Origin: Enterobacter sp. 10-1
GTDB lineage: Bacteria; Pseudomonadota; Gammaproteobacteria; Enterobacterales; Enterobacteriaceae
DNA: 64,000 nucleotides
Reading direction: 5' to 3'
Assembly (NCBI GenBank): GCA_002270295.1
Contig: NISF01000001.1
Span: 1,645,129-1,709,128, forward strand
The position numbers were made by a program, and so were the translations under genes. Below the pieces are notes generated by a model that was given only the letters and a program-made list of their open reading frames with translations, was not told the origin of the DNA and searched no databases. This document shows, in pieces, positions 26,256 to 35,304 of the stretch. Within the stretch, counting starts at the first letter, position 1, and the number at the start of each line of letters is the position of its first letter.

Positions 26256-28181
26256 ATGACTCTATTGAGAGATGAAATTCGCGATCACTCAGCGGAAGAG
26301 ATGCTGTTTATTCGCCGGGCCGTGGTGGTTTTTATTCTGGTGGTGGTCTGCTTTAGCATTCTGATCGTTAACCTCTATCGGCTGCAGGTCAAACAGCACG
26401 ATTTCTATCAGACCCGCTCGAACCAGAACGATATCAAAATGCTGCCTATTGCCCCGAGCCGCGGGCTCATCTTCGATCGCAACGGTATCCCGCTGGTACA
26501 GAACATCACCCTCTATCGCCTGCAGGTGATCCCCAGCAAAATCGCCGATATGAAAGCGCTGCTGCAGCAGCTGACGCCGATCGTTGATCTGACTCCCGAT
26601 GATATCGCCAGCTTCCGCGACGATATGCTGCACAACAGTCGCTACAAAGAGGTGACGTTAAAATCCGCGCTGAGCGATGTCGAAGTGGCGCGCTTCGCGG
26701 TGAACGAATTCCATTTCCCCGGCGTAACCGTAGAGAACTACCAGCAGCGCGACTATCCCTACGGCGCCGAGCTGGCGCACGTTGTCGGCTACGTCTCGAA
26801 AATTAACGATAACGACCTGCAGCGGCTGGCAAAAAATGGCGAAGCCGAGAATTATGCCGCCGACCATAATATCGGCAAACAGGGTATTGAAGGCTATTAC
26901 GAACAGGAGCTGCACGGTACCACCGGCTACCAGGAGGTCGAGGTGGATAACCACGGGCGGGTGGTGCGCCTGCTGAAAGAGGTGCCGCCGGTCGCCGGCA
27001 AAAATATCTATCTGACGCTCGATCTGCATCTGCAGCAGTATATTGAATCGGTGCTCAAGGGGCAGCGCGCGGCGGTGGTGGCGGTCGATCCGCGCGACGG
27101 CGGGGTGCTGGCGATGGTTTCCAGCCCCAGCTACGATCCCAATCCCTTTGTGAAAGGCATTGGCTATCAGGCCTACCGCTCGCTGCTCGATAACGCCGAC
27201 CGGCCGCTGATCAACCGCGTGACCCAGGGCCTCTACCCGCCGGCCTCGACGGTTAAACCCTATATGGCGCTATCGGCGCTCTCTGCCGGGGTGATTACGC
27301 CCACCACCACCTTCTTCGGCGCGCCGACCTGGACGCTGCCGGGCACCCAGCGCCGCTACCGCGACTGGCTGAAAACCGGGCACGGCATGCTCAACGTCAC
27401 CAAGGCCATTGAAGAGTCGGCGGATACCTTCTTCTACCAGGTGGCGTTTGAAATGGGGATCGATCGGATTCACAGCTGGTTAAGTAAATTTGGCTACGGT
27501 CAGCCGACGGGGATCGACCTCAACGAAGAGTATTCGGGGGTGCTGCCAAGCCGTGAATGGAAGCAGCGGGTTCATAAGAAGCCGTGGTATCAAGGGGATA
27601 CCATCTCGGTCGGCATCGGCCAGGGCTACTGGATTGCCACCCCGATTCAGATGGTGAAAGCGCTGACGACGCTGATCAACAACGGCAAGGTGAAGAACCC
27701 GCATCTGCTCTACTCCATGAAGCGCGGCAATAAGGTTGAGCGCTATCAGCCGCCGCAAAACGCGGCGCAGGTGGGCGATCCGAAATCGCCGTACTGGGGG
27801 ATTGTGCGTAACGGGATGTACGGCATGGCTAACCTGCCAAACGGCACCGGCTACAAGCTGTTCCACACCGCGCCGTATCAGATTGCCGCGAAGTCCGGGA
27901 CCTCGCAGGTCTTCAGCCTGAAAGAGAACCAGACCTACAATGCGAAAATGATCCCGGTCAGGCTGCGTGACCATATTTTCTATACCCTGTTTGCCCCGTA
28001 TCAGCATCCGCGGGTGGCGATGGCGCTGATTCTTGAGAACGGCGGCGGCGACGGAGTGGTGGCCGGCCCTACGGCGCGCGCCATTCTTGACCATATCTTC
28101 GACCCGGCCAACGAGCCGGCGGCGGTAGAGGGCGGCGCAGAGGCTAACGTCCCGCAGATCGATAGCGCCGACGCGCAGTAG
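26256..28181 (+). CDS. PBP2-type peptidoglycan transpeptidase (MrdA paralogue)
   Basis: A 641-residue class B penicillin-binding protein with one N-terminal membrane anchor (VVVFILVVVCFSILIVNLY), pedestal domain and transpeptidase domain: SxxK in YPPASTVKP, SxN-type motif SADTFFYQ, and KSGTSQV. It aligns along its whole length with E. coli PBP2 (MrdA), for example APSRGLIFDRNGIPL and ADHNIGKQGIEGYYE. It lacks the mrdB(rodA)-rlpA neighbours of the housekeeping gene, so it is most likely an additional paralogue like the Salmonella PBP2SAL. Monocistronic. Confidence 0.9.
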   Translation: MTLLRDEIRDHSAEEMLFIRRAVVVFILVVVCFSILIVNLYRLQVKQHDFYQTRSNQNDIKMLPIAPSRGLIFDRNGIPLVQNITLYRLQVIPSKIADMKALLQQLTPIVDLTPDDIASFRDDMLHNSRYKEVTLKSALSDVEVARFAVNEFHFPGVTVENYQQRDYPYGAELAHVVGYVSKINDNDLQRLAKNGEAENYAADHNIGKQGIEGYYEQELHGTTGYQEVEVDNHGRVVRLLKEVPPVAGKNIYLTLDLHLQQYIESVLKGQRAAVVAVDPRDGGVLAMVSSPSYDPNPFVKGIGYQAYRSLLDNADRPLINRVTQGLYPPASTVKPYMALSALSAGVITPTTTFFGAPTWTLPGTQRRYRDWLKTGHGMLNVTKAIEESADTFFYQVAFEMGIDRIHSWLSKFGYGQPTGIDLNEEYSGVLPSREWKQRVHKKPWYQGDTISVGIGQGYWIATPIQMVKALTTLINNGKVKNPHLLYSMKRGNKVERYQPPQNAAQVGDPKSPYWGIVRNGMYGMANLPNGTGYKLFHTAPYQIAAKSGTSQVFSLKENQTYNAKMIPVRLRDHIFYTLFAPYQHPRVAMALILENGGGDGVVAGPTARAILDHIFDPANEPAAVEGGAEANVPQIDSADAQ

Positions 28182-28195
28182 AGAAGAAAACGCTC

Positions 28196-28218
28196 CCCGG
28201 ACGGTTATGCCGTCCGGG
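28196..28218 (+). terminator. Hairpin after the PBP2 paralogue
   Basis: CCCGGACGG (28196-28204) and CCGTCCGGG (28210-28218) form a perfect 9-bp stem with a 5-base loop, followed by AATAAT. It lies 14 bases past the stop codon. Confidence 0.55.
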
Positions 28219-28311
28219 AATAATCGCCGGTAAATTGATTATTTGCCGCCGACGGGGCTTTTCTCCATAGTGAAGCCTTACGCAAATCTGAGAAATAAGA
28301 AAGGTATCGCC

Positions 28312-29055
28312 ATGTCGTTGAGCAGAAAAACGCTTCTTTTGGTGCAGACCGGCACGCCGCCGCAGGAGATTGTCGCCGATCACGGCGACCTGCCGCGCTG
28401 GTTCGCCGATCTGCTGGCACCGTGGCGGGAGCAGATGAAAGCGGTGCGCGTATTTGCCGGTGAGACGCTCCCGGCGCCGGATAACGACACGGTGGCGGTG
28501 ATCACCGGCTCCTGGGATATGGTGACGGACCGCCTGGCGTGGAGCGAGATGACCGCGGAATGGATCCGCGCCGCGATGGCCATCGAGATGCCGCTGTTTG
28601 GCGTCTGCTACGGCCATCAGCTGATGGCCCACGCGCTGGGCGGCGAGGTGGATTACCACCCGGCAGGGCGTGAAACCGGCAGCAAAACCATATCGCTCTC
28701 GGCCGCTGGCCTTAGCGATAGCCTGGTTGCCGACCATCCCGCGACCTTCAGCGCTCATCTGACGCATCTACAAACGGTGACCAAACTGCCGCAAGGGGCG
28801 GCGGTGCTGGCCTCGTCCGAGCACGATCCGCATCAGATTGTCCGCTATGGCGCCCACGCGCTGTCGACTCAGTTCCACCCTGAAATCACCCCGGAGATTG
28901 CCCGCTCGCTGATTTACTATCGTCAGGCGGTACTGCGCAATGAGGGCCTTGACCCGGACAGGCTGAGCCGCGCGGTCGAGGAGAGCCCCGTGGCCTCGGC
29001 GATTTTGACCCGCTTTGTGGCGAACTATCTGACCCCGGCCCCGAGGACGGCTTAA
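28312..29055 (+). CDS. Class I glutamine amidotransferase-like protein
   Basis: A 247-residue single-domain protein with nucleophile elbow FGVCYGHQLMAHALGG and the His-Glu pair in STQFHPEITPE, so Cys, His and Glu of the triad are present. It is like YfeJ/GMP-synthase-amidotransferase-type stand-alone proteins, whose partner or substrate is generally unknown. ATG 28312 has AAGG about 8 bases upstream. It converges on the TetR gene with a 4-base overlap at the stops. Confidence 0.85.
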   Translation: MSLSRKTLLLVQTGTPPQEIVADHGDLPRWFADLLAPWREQMKAVRVFAGETLPAPDNDTVAVITGSWDMVTDRLAWSEMTAEWIRAAMAIEMPLFGVCYGHQLMAHALGGEVDYHPAGRETGSKTISLSAAGLSDSLVADHPATFSAHLTHLQTVTKLPQGAAVLASSEHDPHQIVRYGAHALSTQFHPEITPEIARSLIYYRQAVLRNEGLDPDRLSRAVEESPVASAILTRFVANYLTPAPRTA

Positions 29056-29606
29056 CTCTGCGGCGCTTTCTCCTGTAGCCAGGCCGCGGTTTCGCGAAGA
29101 ATTTCGTCCGACAGCGCCGGGTCACAGGTCATTCGCGCCAGAATCACCGCCCCGACCATCGCCGACCAGCTGCCGACGGCCGCGCGCCGCCTCGCCGCGT
29201 CATCTTCCCCGGGAACGGTCTTGCTGAGATTGGCTATCTGCTGCTTGAGCCCGGCGCTCATTTCACTCCTGGCCGGCTCCGACTGGCGGATAGTGTCCGC
29301 AGCCAACGCCGCCAGCGGGCAGCCGCTGGCAAAATTATCCCGATGCTCAGGGGAAAGGTAGCGTTCGATTTGCGGCGCGCTACCGTTTTCGGTGGCGCCG
29401 CTGGCTGTCTGCAGCTCCGCAAGGGTCAGGGCGATCAGCTCATCCTTCGATTTGAAGTAGCCGTAAAATCCGCCGTGGGTAAGACCCGCTGATTTCATGA
29501 TATCGGTGACCGTGACCGCATCAAAACCCCGTTCACGAAACAGACGACCGGCGGCGGCAAGGATTGTCTGCTTATTCTCTTCGACCTGTTTTCTGCTCAC
29601 TCTCAT
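29052..29606 (-). CDS. TetR-family repressor
   Basis: A 184-residue regulator. The N-terminal HTH reads RLFRERGFDAVTVTDIMKSAGLTHGGFYGYFKSKDELI (about residues 20-60), and the ligand domain contains [13 protein letters not shown], found in a TetR subgroup that controls oxidoreductases. It is divergent from the SDR gene, with two copies of one palindromic site between them, so it very likely represses both. The effector is unknown. Confidence 0.88.
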   Translation of the reverse strand: MRVSRKQVEENKQTILAAAGRLFRERGFDAVTVTDIMKSAGLTHGGFYGYFKSKDELIALTLAELQTASGATENGSAPQIERYLSPEHRDNFASGCPLAALAADTIRQSEPARSEMSAGLKQQIANLSKTVPGEDDAARRRAAVGSWSAMVGAVILARMTCDPALSDEILRETAAWLQEKAPQS

Positions 29607-29631
29607 GGCGTCATCCCGCGCTGAAATTATT

Positions 29632-29647
29632 TATGATGACCATCATA
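29632..29647. promoter_or_regulatory. TetR operator, copy 1
   Basis: TATGATG AC CATCATA is a perfect 7-bp inverted repeat with a 2-base centre, 26 bases upstream of the TetR start codon. The same core, ATGATGACCRTCAT, recurs in opposite orientation at 29687-29700. Confidence 0.6.
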
Positions 29648-29686
29648 TAACATTATTTACACCATACCCAGCCTGTGACATTATTC

Positions 29687-29700
29687 ATGACGGTCATCAT
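29687..29700. promoter_or_regulatory. TetR operator, copy 2
   Basis: ATGACGGTCATCAT is the reverse complement of ATGATGACCGTCAT, one base different from copy 1. It lies 22 bases before the SDR start, overlapping its likely promoter. Confidence 0.58.
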
Positions 29701-29722
29701 GTATAAATTCAGGAGAGCGAAT

Positions 29723-30505
29723 ATGAGCAGCAAATCAGCGGTACTGGTAACCGGCGCATCGACCGGCATTGGCGCAGTCTACGCCGAACGCTTTGCCCAA
29801 CGCGGCCACGACCTGGTCCTCGTCGCGCGAAATACCGAGCGCCTTACCGCGCTGGCCCAGCGCCTGCGTAGCGAAGCGGGGGTGCAGGTCGACATTTTAA
29901 CCGCCGATCTGACTAACGATGACGACGTTGCCGCCGTCGAGCAGCGTCTGCGGGAAGATACGCGCATCGGCATTCTGATTAACAATGCCGGCACCGCCAT
30001 TCCCGGCGATTTTCTCAGCCAGAGCGGCGAGGAGCTCTCCCGGCTGATTGCGCTCAACGTAACGGCGGTGACCCGCCTGGCCCATGCCGTCGCTCCCCGG
30101 CTGGCGGCCGCGGGCGAAGGGGCTATCGTCAACATCGCCTCGGTTGTCGGGCTGGCTCCGGAAATGGGCCTGACGGTGTATGGCGCAACTAAAGCCTTTG
30201 TGCTGTTTCTCTCTCAGGCTCTCGACGTGGAGCTGGCCGCGAAGGGGATTTACGTCCAGGCGGTGCTGCCTGCGGCGACCCGCACCGAGATCTGGCAGCG
30301 CAGCGGCCAGGACGTTGATGCCATTCCCGGCCTGATGGAGGTGGATAAACTGGTGGATGCGGCGCTGGTGGGTTTCGACCGCCGTGAATTAGTCACCATT
30401 CCGCCGCTGCACGATGAAACGCAGTGGGGGGCCCTGAACGCGGCGCGCCAGGCGATGCTGCCCGGCTTCGCGCAGTCGGAACCGGCGCCGCGCTACCGCG
30501 CCTGA
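29723..30505 (+). CDS. Short-chain dehydrogenase/reductase
   Basis: A 260-residue Rossmann-fold oxidoreductase: cofactor motif VTGASTGIGAVYAERFA, NNAGTAI, catalytic Ser near VNIASVVGLAP and Tyr-x-x-x-Lys in YGATKAFVLF. The Arg in VLVARNTERL after strand 2 hints at NADP(H). AGGAGAG before ATG 29723 decided the start over the in-frame ATG 29675. It is controlled together with the divergent TetR gene. Substrate unknown. Confidence 0.88.
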   Translation: MSSKSAVLVTGASTGIGAVYAERFAQRGHDLVLVARNTERLTALAQRLRSEAGVQVDILTADLTNDDDVAAVEQRLREDTRIGILINNAGTAIPGDFLSQSGEELSRLIALNVTAVTRLAHAVAPRLAAAGEGAIVNIASVVGLAPEMGLTVYGATKAFVLFLSQALDVELAAKGIYVQAVLPAATRTEIWQRSGQDVDAIPGLMEVDKLVDAALVGFDRRELVTIPPLHDETQWGALNAARQAMLPGFAQSEPAPRYRA

Positions 30506-30514
30506 CGCCTTCGC

Positions 30515-30527
30515 GTGACGTTGTCAC
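30515..30527. other. matS site, copy 2
   Basis: GTGACGTTGTCAC fits GTGACRNYGTCAC exactly. It lies between convergent genes and overlaps the stop codon of the LysR gene. Confidence 0.8.
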
Positions 30528-31405
30528 CTGAACGTCAGCCCGCCCAGCGCCTCGGCCATCAGCTGTCCGAGCATCGTGCAGGCGGCGGTATTCCGCGCCT
30601 GCAGCGGATTCTCTTCGAGACCGATAGCCAGGGCGCCGGGGGATGGCAGCAGGGCGCCTGCGGCATGCAGATTCTCCGGCATGCCGATTTTGGTTCTGAC
30701 CGTCAGGCCTAATCCGGCCTGCACCGCCGCCCAGACGCCGCTGAGGCTATGGCTAACAAACATCACCTGCCACGGAATGGCGGCCGCGTCGAGAGCGGCG
30801 ATAGCCCTTGAGCGCATCAGGCACGGGCTTTCAAACATCACCAGCGGAAGTGGCTCGCCCGCGGCCAGCAGGGCGGCGACGTCGAGGTCCGGATGATGAA
30901 TCCACTCCAGCTGGCACTGACCCAACGTTGGGCCGCTATCGTCGGTTTGCCAGAGCAGCGCCATATCCAGCGTGCGTTCGGCCAGCGCCTGGCGCAGCGG
31001 GAGATTGCGGTCCACTCTGGCGACGATCCGCAGCTGCGGGTGGTGACGTTTAAACTGGCCGAGGATCCCCGGCATCAGGGATTCGCCAAAATCCTCCTGC
31101 ATCCCAATGCGGATCTCACCGGTAAGCCGTTCGCCTTTTAGAGCGCGCAGGGTCTCATCGTTGAGCTCCAGCATGCGCCGGGCATAGCCCATCAGCTTTT
31201 CTCCCTGGGCCGTGAGCGCCAGGTGACGACCCTGTTTCACCACCAGCCCGGCGTCGCACTGCATCTCCAGTTTCTTGAGCTGAGCGCTGACCGCGGAGGT
31301 TGAGCGCGAAAGACGTACCGCCGCCTGGGCAAAGCTGCCGCACTCGATCCCGGTGACAAAGGTGCGTAGCGCATCGAGATCCAGCGCCGGAGTAAGCTTT
31401 TCCAT
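30524..31405 (-). CDS. LysR-type regulator next to a DUF4865 gene
   Basis: A 293-residue regulator: winged helix LDALRTFVTGIECGSFAQAAVRLSRSTSAVSAQLKKLE, effector domain from GEIRIGMQEDFGESLMPG to the end. AAGAGG directly abuts the first ATG (31411), so the second ATG, 31405, is preferred on spacing. It is divergent from the DUF4865 gene (105-base gap), which is its likely target; LysR/DUF4865 pairs are common in proteobacteria. Inducer unknown. Confidence 0.86.
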   Translation of the reverse strand: MEKLTPALDLDALRTFVTGIECGSFAQAAVRLSRSTSAVSAQLKKLEMQCDAGLVVKQGRHLALTAQGEKLMGYARRMLELNDETLRALKGERLTGEIRIGMQEDFGESLMPGILGQFKRHHPQLRIVARVDRNLPLRQALAERTLDMALLWQTDDSGPTLGQCQLEWIHHPDLDVAALLAAGEPLPLVMFESPCLMRSRAIAALDAAAIPWQVMFVSHSLSGVWAAVQAGLGLTVRTKIGMPENLHAAGALLPSPGALAIGLEENPLQARNTAACTMLGQLMAEALGGLTFR

Positions 31406-31510
31406 AATCATCCTCTTATTCAGGATGATGACTCCTGAATTATTCGATTTTCAGGAAGATACTGTGGCATCACACTGGGCTCAACGTCAACATTACCTTC
31501 CGGAGTTACC

Positions 31511-32020
31511 ATGATCGTTATGCAGTATCGCTTTACGCTGCCCGCTGACTATGACATGTCGATTATTGAGCGCCGCATTCGCCACGGCGGCGCAAAGCTG
31601 GACGGCTTTCCCGGCCTGTTATTTAAAACCTATCTTTACTCCCGCCTCGATGACCGCGCCGGGGCTATAACGGAGAACCGCTATGCTCCGCTGTACGTCT
31701 GGCAAAACGCAGAGGCGATGGCGCGCTTTCTGCAGAGTCCGGGGTTTGCCGGCCTGTGCGCAGACTTTGGCTGGCCGCGGATCGAAAGCTGGCTGGCGCT
31801 GCGCGTCCCGGCGGTCGGGGAGGTGATGGATAAGTCCTGGCTGAGCGTCAAAAAGCGCGCCATTGCGCCGTTTAGCGATCTGGCAAACCTCGATCTGCAG
31901 GGGCAGCTCTGCGCATGGGACCTGAGCCGCTGGCAGCTGCTGGAGGTCAGCTTTGGCGATGCGCCGTCGGATGAAGGAGAGAGTTATCGCATCGGCTACG
32001 TTGCGCGAGGAGAGGCGTAA
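31511..32020 (+). CDS. DUF4865 family protein
   Basis: A 169-residue cytoplasmic protein beginning MIVMQYRFTLPADYDMSIIERRIRHGGAKLDGFPGL, with YAPLYVWQNAEAMARFL in the middle, as in the DUF4865 family (related to monooxygenase-like alpha-beta barrels; function unknown). CGGAG lies 6 bases before ATG 31511. It is divergent from the LysR gene; its stop codon is followed at once by the terminator of the opposite-strand ddc gene. Confidence 0.8.
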   Translation: MIVMQYRFTLPADYDMSIIERRIRHGGAKLDGFPGLLFKTYLYSRLDDRAGAITENRYAPLYVWQNAEAMARFLQSPGFAGLCADFGWPRIESWLALRVPAVGEVMDKSWLSVKKRAIAPFSDLANLDLQGQLCAWDLSRWQLLEVSFGDAPSDEGESYRIGYVARGEA

Positions 32021-32051
32021 AAAAAAGCCGATAAGGTGAGTTATCGGCTTT
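32021..32051 (-). terminator. Rho-independent terminator of dat-ddc
   Basis: AAAGCCGATAA (32024-32034), loop GGTGAG, TTATCGGCTTT (32041-32051): a perfect 11-bp stem. On the minus strand it runs into a T run over 32026-32019, ideal for the ddc transcript. It may also stop the converging DUF4865 transcript. Confidence 0.85.
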
Positions 32052-32121
32052 CGGGAGGAGGCGGGGCGGCAAGGGCCGCTATCCCGGATCGGGCGCAGGC
32101 GCCGCAGCCCGGGAGTTCAGC

Positions 32122-33594
32122 TTACTTTGCCAGCACTTCCTGGGCGGTGCGTTCAACCAGATTCAGCAGCACCTTGACGTCATCGAGGGTGACGATCGGG
32201 TTGAGCAGCGTCAGCTTCAGGCAGGTCACGCCGTTGTGCTCGGTTACGCCGACGTTGGCGCGACCGGAGTCCAGCAGCGCGTCGCCGATGCGCTGGTTAA
32301 GCAGGGCGATAGCCGCATCGTCGCTGCCCGCCGTCTGCTGCGGGCGCGAACGGAACAGCACGCTCGCCAGCTGCGGCTCCATAACCAGCTCCAGCGTCGG
32401 CTGGCTGGCAACGTATTCAGCGACGTTTTTCGCCATCGTCACGCCGTGATCGATAATTTCCGCGTACTGTTTCTGCCCCAGCGCTTCCAGCGCCATCCAC
32501 AGCTTCAGCGCGTCGAAGCGGCGGGTGGTCTGCAGCGATTTGGAAACCAGGTTCGGTACGCCGTTTTCTTCATCGAACTCGGAGTTCAGATAGGCCGCCT
32601 GATAGCGCATCAGCTCGTAGTGGCGCGCATCTTTTAGCAGGAACGCGCCGCAGCTGATGGTCTGGAAGAACTGTTTGTGGAAGTCCAGGGTGATGGAATC
32701 CACGCACTCAATGCCGTCCAGGTAATCGCGGTAGTGCCCGGAAAGCAGCAGCGCGCCGCCCCAGGCCGCATCCACGTGCAGCCAGATCTGATGCTCCGCC
32801 GCAATGCCGGCAATCACGCGCAGCGGGTCGATAGCGCCCGCGTCGGTGGTGCCTGCCGTCGCCACGATCGCCATGATCTGCTCGCCGTTGGCCTGCGCTT
32901 CGGCGATTTTCGCCTTCAGGTCTTCGACGTCCATGCGGGCAAAGCGGTCGGTTTTGACCAGGGTGACCGAACGGTAGCCGAGGCCCATCAGCGCCATGTT
33001 CTTCTGCACCGAGAAGTGGGCGTTTTCAGAACAGAACACTTTGTATTTGCGGATATCGCCCGGCAGGCCATCCTGCTGAATCGAGTGCCCCTGGCGGGCG
33101 AAGAAAGCATCGCGCGCCAGCATCAGGCCCATCAGGTTACTCTGGGTGCCGCCGCTGGTGAAAACGCCGGCGTCGCCTGCCCGGTAGCCCACCTGGGCGC
33201 GCAGCCATTCGATCAGCTTCATCTCAATGATGGTGGCCGACGGGCTTTGGTCCCAGGAGTCCATACTCTGGTTGGTGGCGTTAATCAGCACTTCCGCCGC
33301 CTGGCTTACCACCAGGCTCGGGCAGTGGAGATGCGCCACGCACTGCGGGTGATGCACCGACAGGCTGTCTTTCAGGAAGTACTCGATCGCACGTTCAATC
33401 GCCGCCTGGTTGCCCAGACCCTGTTCGGTGAACTCAAGGGTAATGCGCTCGCGCAGCTCGGCGACGCTTTTGCCTTGATACATCTCAGGCTGCTTGAGCC
33501 ACTGCGCGACGGCCTGGCTGGTCTGAGCGATAACCTGCTGATACGCCTCAATGCTCTGCGGCGAACCGGCAAGGATCGGATTCAATTGGGACAT
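32122..33594 (-). CDS. ddc: L-2,4-diaminobutyrate decarboxylase
   Basis: A 490-residue PLP enzyme of the group II decarboxylases that makes 1,3-diaminopropane from L-2,4-diaminobutyrate. The PLP-Lys is in SITLDFHKQFFQ; other hallmarks are VFTSGGTQSNLMGLMLARD and WLHVDAAWGGALL. ATG 33594 (MSQLNPILAG) is favoured by family length over the in-frame GTG 33603. It lies 18 bases after dat, with which it forms the usual two-gene operon, closed by a strong terminator. Confidence 0.95.
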   Translation of the reverse strand: MSQLNPILAGSPQSIEAYQQVIAQTSQAVAQWLKQPEMYQGKSVAELRERITLEFTEQGLGNQAAIERAIEYFLKDSLSVHHPQCVAHLHCPSLVVSQAAEVLINATNQSMDSWDQSPSATIIEMKLIEWLRAQVGYRAGDAGVFTSGGTQSNLMGLMLARDAFFARQGHSIQQDGLPGDIRKYKVFCSENAHFSVQKNMALMGLGYRSVTLVKTDRFARMDVEDLKAKIAEAQANGEQIMAIVATAGTTDAGAIDPLRVIAGIAAEHQIWLHVDAAWGGALLLSGHYRDYLDGIECVDSITLDFHKQFFQTISCGAFLLKDARHYELMRYQAAYLNSEFDEENGVPNLVSKSLQTTRRFDALKLWMALEALGQKQYAEIIDHGVTMAKNVAEYVASQPTLELVMEPQLASVLFRSRPQQTAGSDDAAIALLNQRIGDALLDSGRANVGVTEHNGVTCLKLTLLNPIVTLDDVKVLLNLVERTAQEVLAK

Positions 33595-33612
33595 GGCGGT
33601 CACTTACTCCAC

Positions 33613-34995
33613 TCAGACCGGTTTTACGCCGGCGGCCAGCAGGGCCTGTTCAAATTTGTCGAAGAAAATCTCCAGCTCAGCGTTGCTGATCAGCAGCGAC
33701 GGCAGCAGGCGCAGGACGCAGCCGTTACGGCCGCCGCGCTCAAGGATCAGGCCCGCTTCGAAGCATTTTTTCTGCAGCAGGGCAGAGAGCGCGCCGTCGG
33801 CCGGGTAGCAGCCCATGTGATCCTGAGCTTCGTTCGGCTTAACGATTTCGATGCCGATCATCAGACCGAGACCGCGAACGTGACCAATGACCGGGTAGCG
33901 TTTTTGCATTTCGGCCAGCTTGCCTTTCAGCCACTCGCCCTGGGCCGCAACTTTACCGGCGATGTCGTTCTCTTTCAGGTGACGCAGGGTGGTCAGGCCG
34001 GTTGCCATTGCCAGCTGGTTGCCGCGGAAGGTGCCGGTGTGGTGACCAGGTTCCCAGGCGTCAAACTGCTTCTTGATACCAAGAACGGCCAGCGGCAGAC
34101 CGCCGCCTACGGCTTTGGACATCACGATGATGTCCGGCTCAATGCCCGCGTGTTCGAAGGCGAACAGCTTACCGGTACGCGCGAAGCCGGCCTGGACTTC
34201 ATCGATAATCAGCAGAATGCCGTGCTCCTGGGTCACTTTACGGATGCGCTGCAGCCACTCGACCGGCGCCGGGTTCACGCCGCCTTCGCCCTGAACGGCT
34301 TCAAGGATCACCGCCGCAGGCTTACGCACGCCGCTTTCAACGTCGTTGATCAGGTTTTCGAAGTAGTAGGTCAGCGCCTTCACGCCGGCTTCACCACCGA
34401 TACCCAGCGGGCAGCGGTACTGATGCGGGTACGGCATAAACTGGACTTCCGGCATCATGCCGTTAACCGCTTCTTTCGGTGACAGGTTTCCGGTCACCGA
34501 CAGCGCGCCGTGGGTCATCCCGTGGTAGCCGCCGGAGAAGCTGATGACCGAAGAACGGCCGGTGTATTTTTTCGCCAGCTTCAGCGCCGCTTCAACGGCG
34601 TCAGCGCCGGACGGGCCGGTGAACTGCAGGCAGTATTCTTTACCTTCGCCCGGTAATAAAGAGAGCAGGTATTCGGAGAAGCGATCTTTTAACGGAGTTG
34701 TCAGATCGAGGGTATGTAACGGCAAGCCGCTGGTAATGACACTTTGGATGCTCTGCAGCACGTCAGGATGGTTATGACCAAGAGCCAGGGTTCCAGCACC
34801 GGCAAGGCAGTCCAGGTACTGTTTGTTATCCGCATCGGTCAGCCATACGCCTTCCGCTTTGGTAATGGCCAATGGCAGCTTGCGCGGGTAACTCCTGACG
34901 TTCGATTCGAATTCGGCCTGACGGGCCAAAAAGGTTTCGTTGTTTGCGTCCAATAAATCTGCACTTAAAGTATCAATACGGACTTTATCCGTCAT
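33613..34995 (-). CDS. dat: Diaminobutyrate-2-oxoglutarate aminotransferase
   Basis: A 460-residue class III aminotransferase that makes L-2,4-diaminobutyrate from aspartate semialdehyde with glutamate as donor. Motifs: [49 protein letters not shown] and PLP-Lys in [19 protein letters not shown] precedes two adjacent ATGs; the second (34995) has the better spacing. It feeds ddc for 1,3-diaminopropane synthesis. The A/T-rich 34996-35240 upstream should hold the promoter. Confidence 0.95.
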   Translation of the reverse strand: MTDKVRIDTLSADLLDANNETFLARQAEFESNVRSYPRKLPLAITKAEGVWLTDADNKQYLDCLAGAGTLALGHNHPDVLQSIQSVITSGLPLHTLDLTTPLKDRFSEYLLSLLPGEGKEYCLQFTGPSGADAVEAALKLAKKYTGRSSVISFSGGYHGMTHGALSVTGNLSPKEAVNGMMPEVQFMPYPHQYRCPLGIGGEAGVKALTYYFENLINDVESGVRKPAAVILEAVQGEGGVNPAPVEWLQRIRKVTQEHGILLIIDEVQAGFARTGKLFAFEHAGIEPDIIVMSKAVGGGLPLAVLGIKKQFDAWEPGHHTGTFRGNQLAMATGLTTLRHLKENDIAGKVAAQGEWLKGKLAEMQKRYPVIGHVRGLGLMIGIEIVKPNEAQDHMGCYPADGALSALLQKKCFEAGLILERGGRNGCVLRLLPSLLISNAELEIFFDKFEQALLAAGVKPV

Positions 34996-35304
34996 CATAT
35001 CACTCCCACAACCAGCGTTACGGTTGAACCCTGGTTGAATAATTGGTTTAAGAAAATGAATCGCCATTCATAAAGCGCGCACAATATATGGCTTTTTAAA
35101 TCCGCATTCAACGTTTTATTTATTGCGCTATTTTTACGTTATTTTTACATTGTTAAATTTAATGATAAATGGCTGATTTTTATCCGTTATTTTAACGTTC
35201 ATAAAACCATAAAAAGTGTAATTATTAGTGTAGGATTTTACCCTGTTTTATTACCGCTTCGCTGACGCCGCTGGCGGAAATAGTTCCGCCAGCGGTAAGG
35301 TTAC
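34996..35304. other. Gap holding the dat promoter region and the thiY 3' end
   Basis: From about 35080 to 35240 the sequence is very A/T-rich, unlike its surroundings, as expected for the minus-strand dat promoter. The part near 35260-35300 is the hairpin after thiY. No coding frame seen. Confidence 0.45.
35268..35295 (-). terminator. Strong hairpin after the thi operon
   Basis: CCGCTGGCGGAA (35268-35279), loop ATAG, TTCCGCCAGCGG (35284-35295): a perfect 12-bp stem 9 bases past the thiY stop. It lacks a following T run but is the evident operon end. Confidence 0.65.

Noticed and set aside
32677..34482. A 600-codon open frame antisense to ddc/dat
   Set aside because: It is the complement of two well-conserved PLP-enzyme genes; long antisense frames are common in GC-rich DNA and its composition (Gln, His, Arg-rich) is not protein-like.
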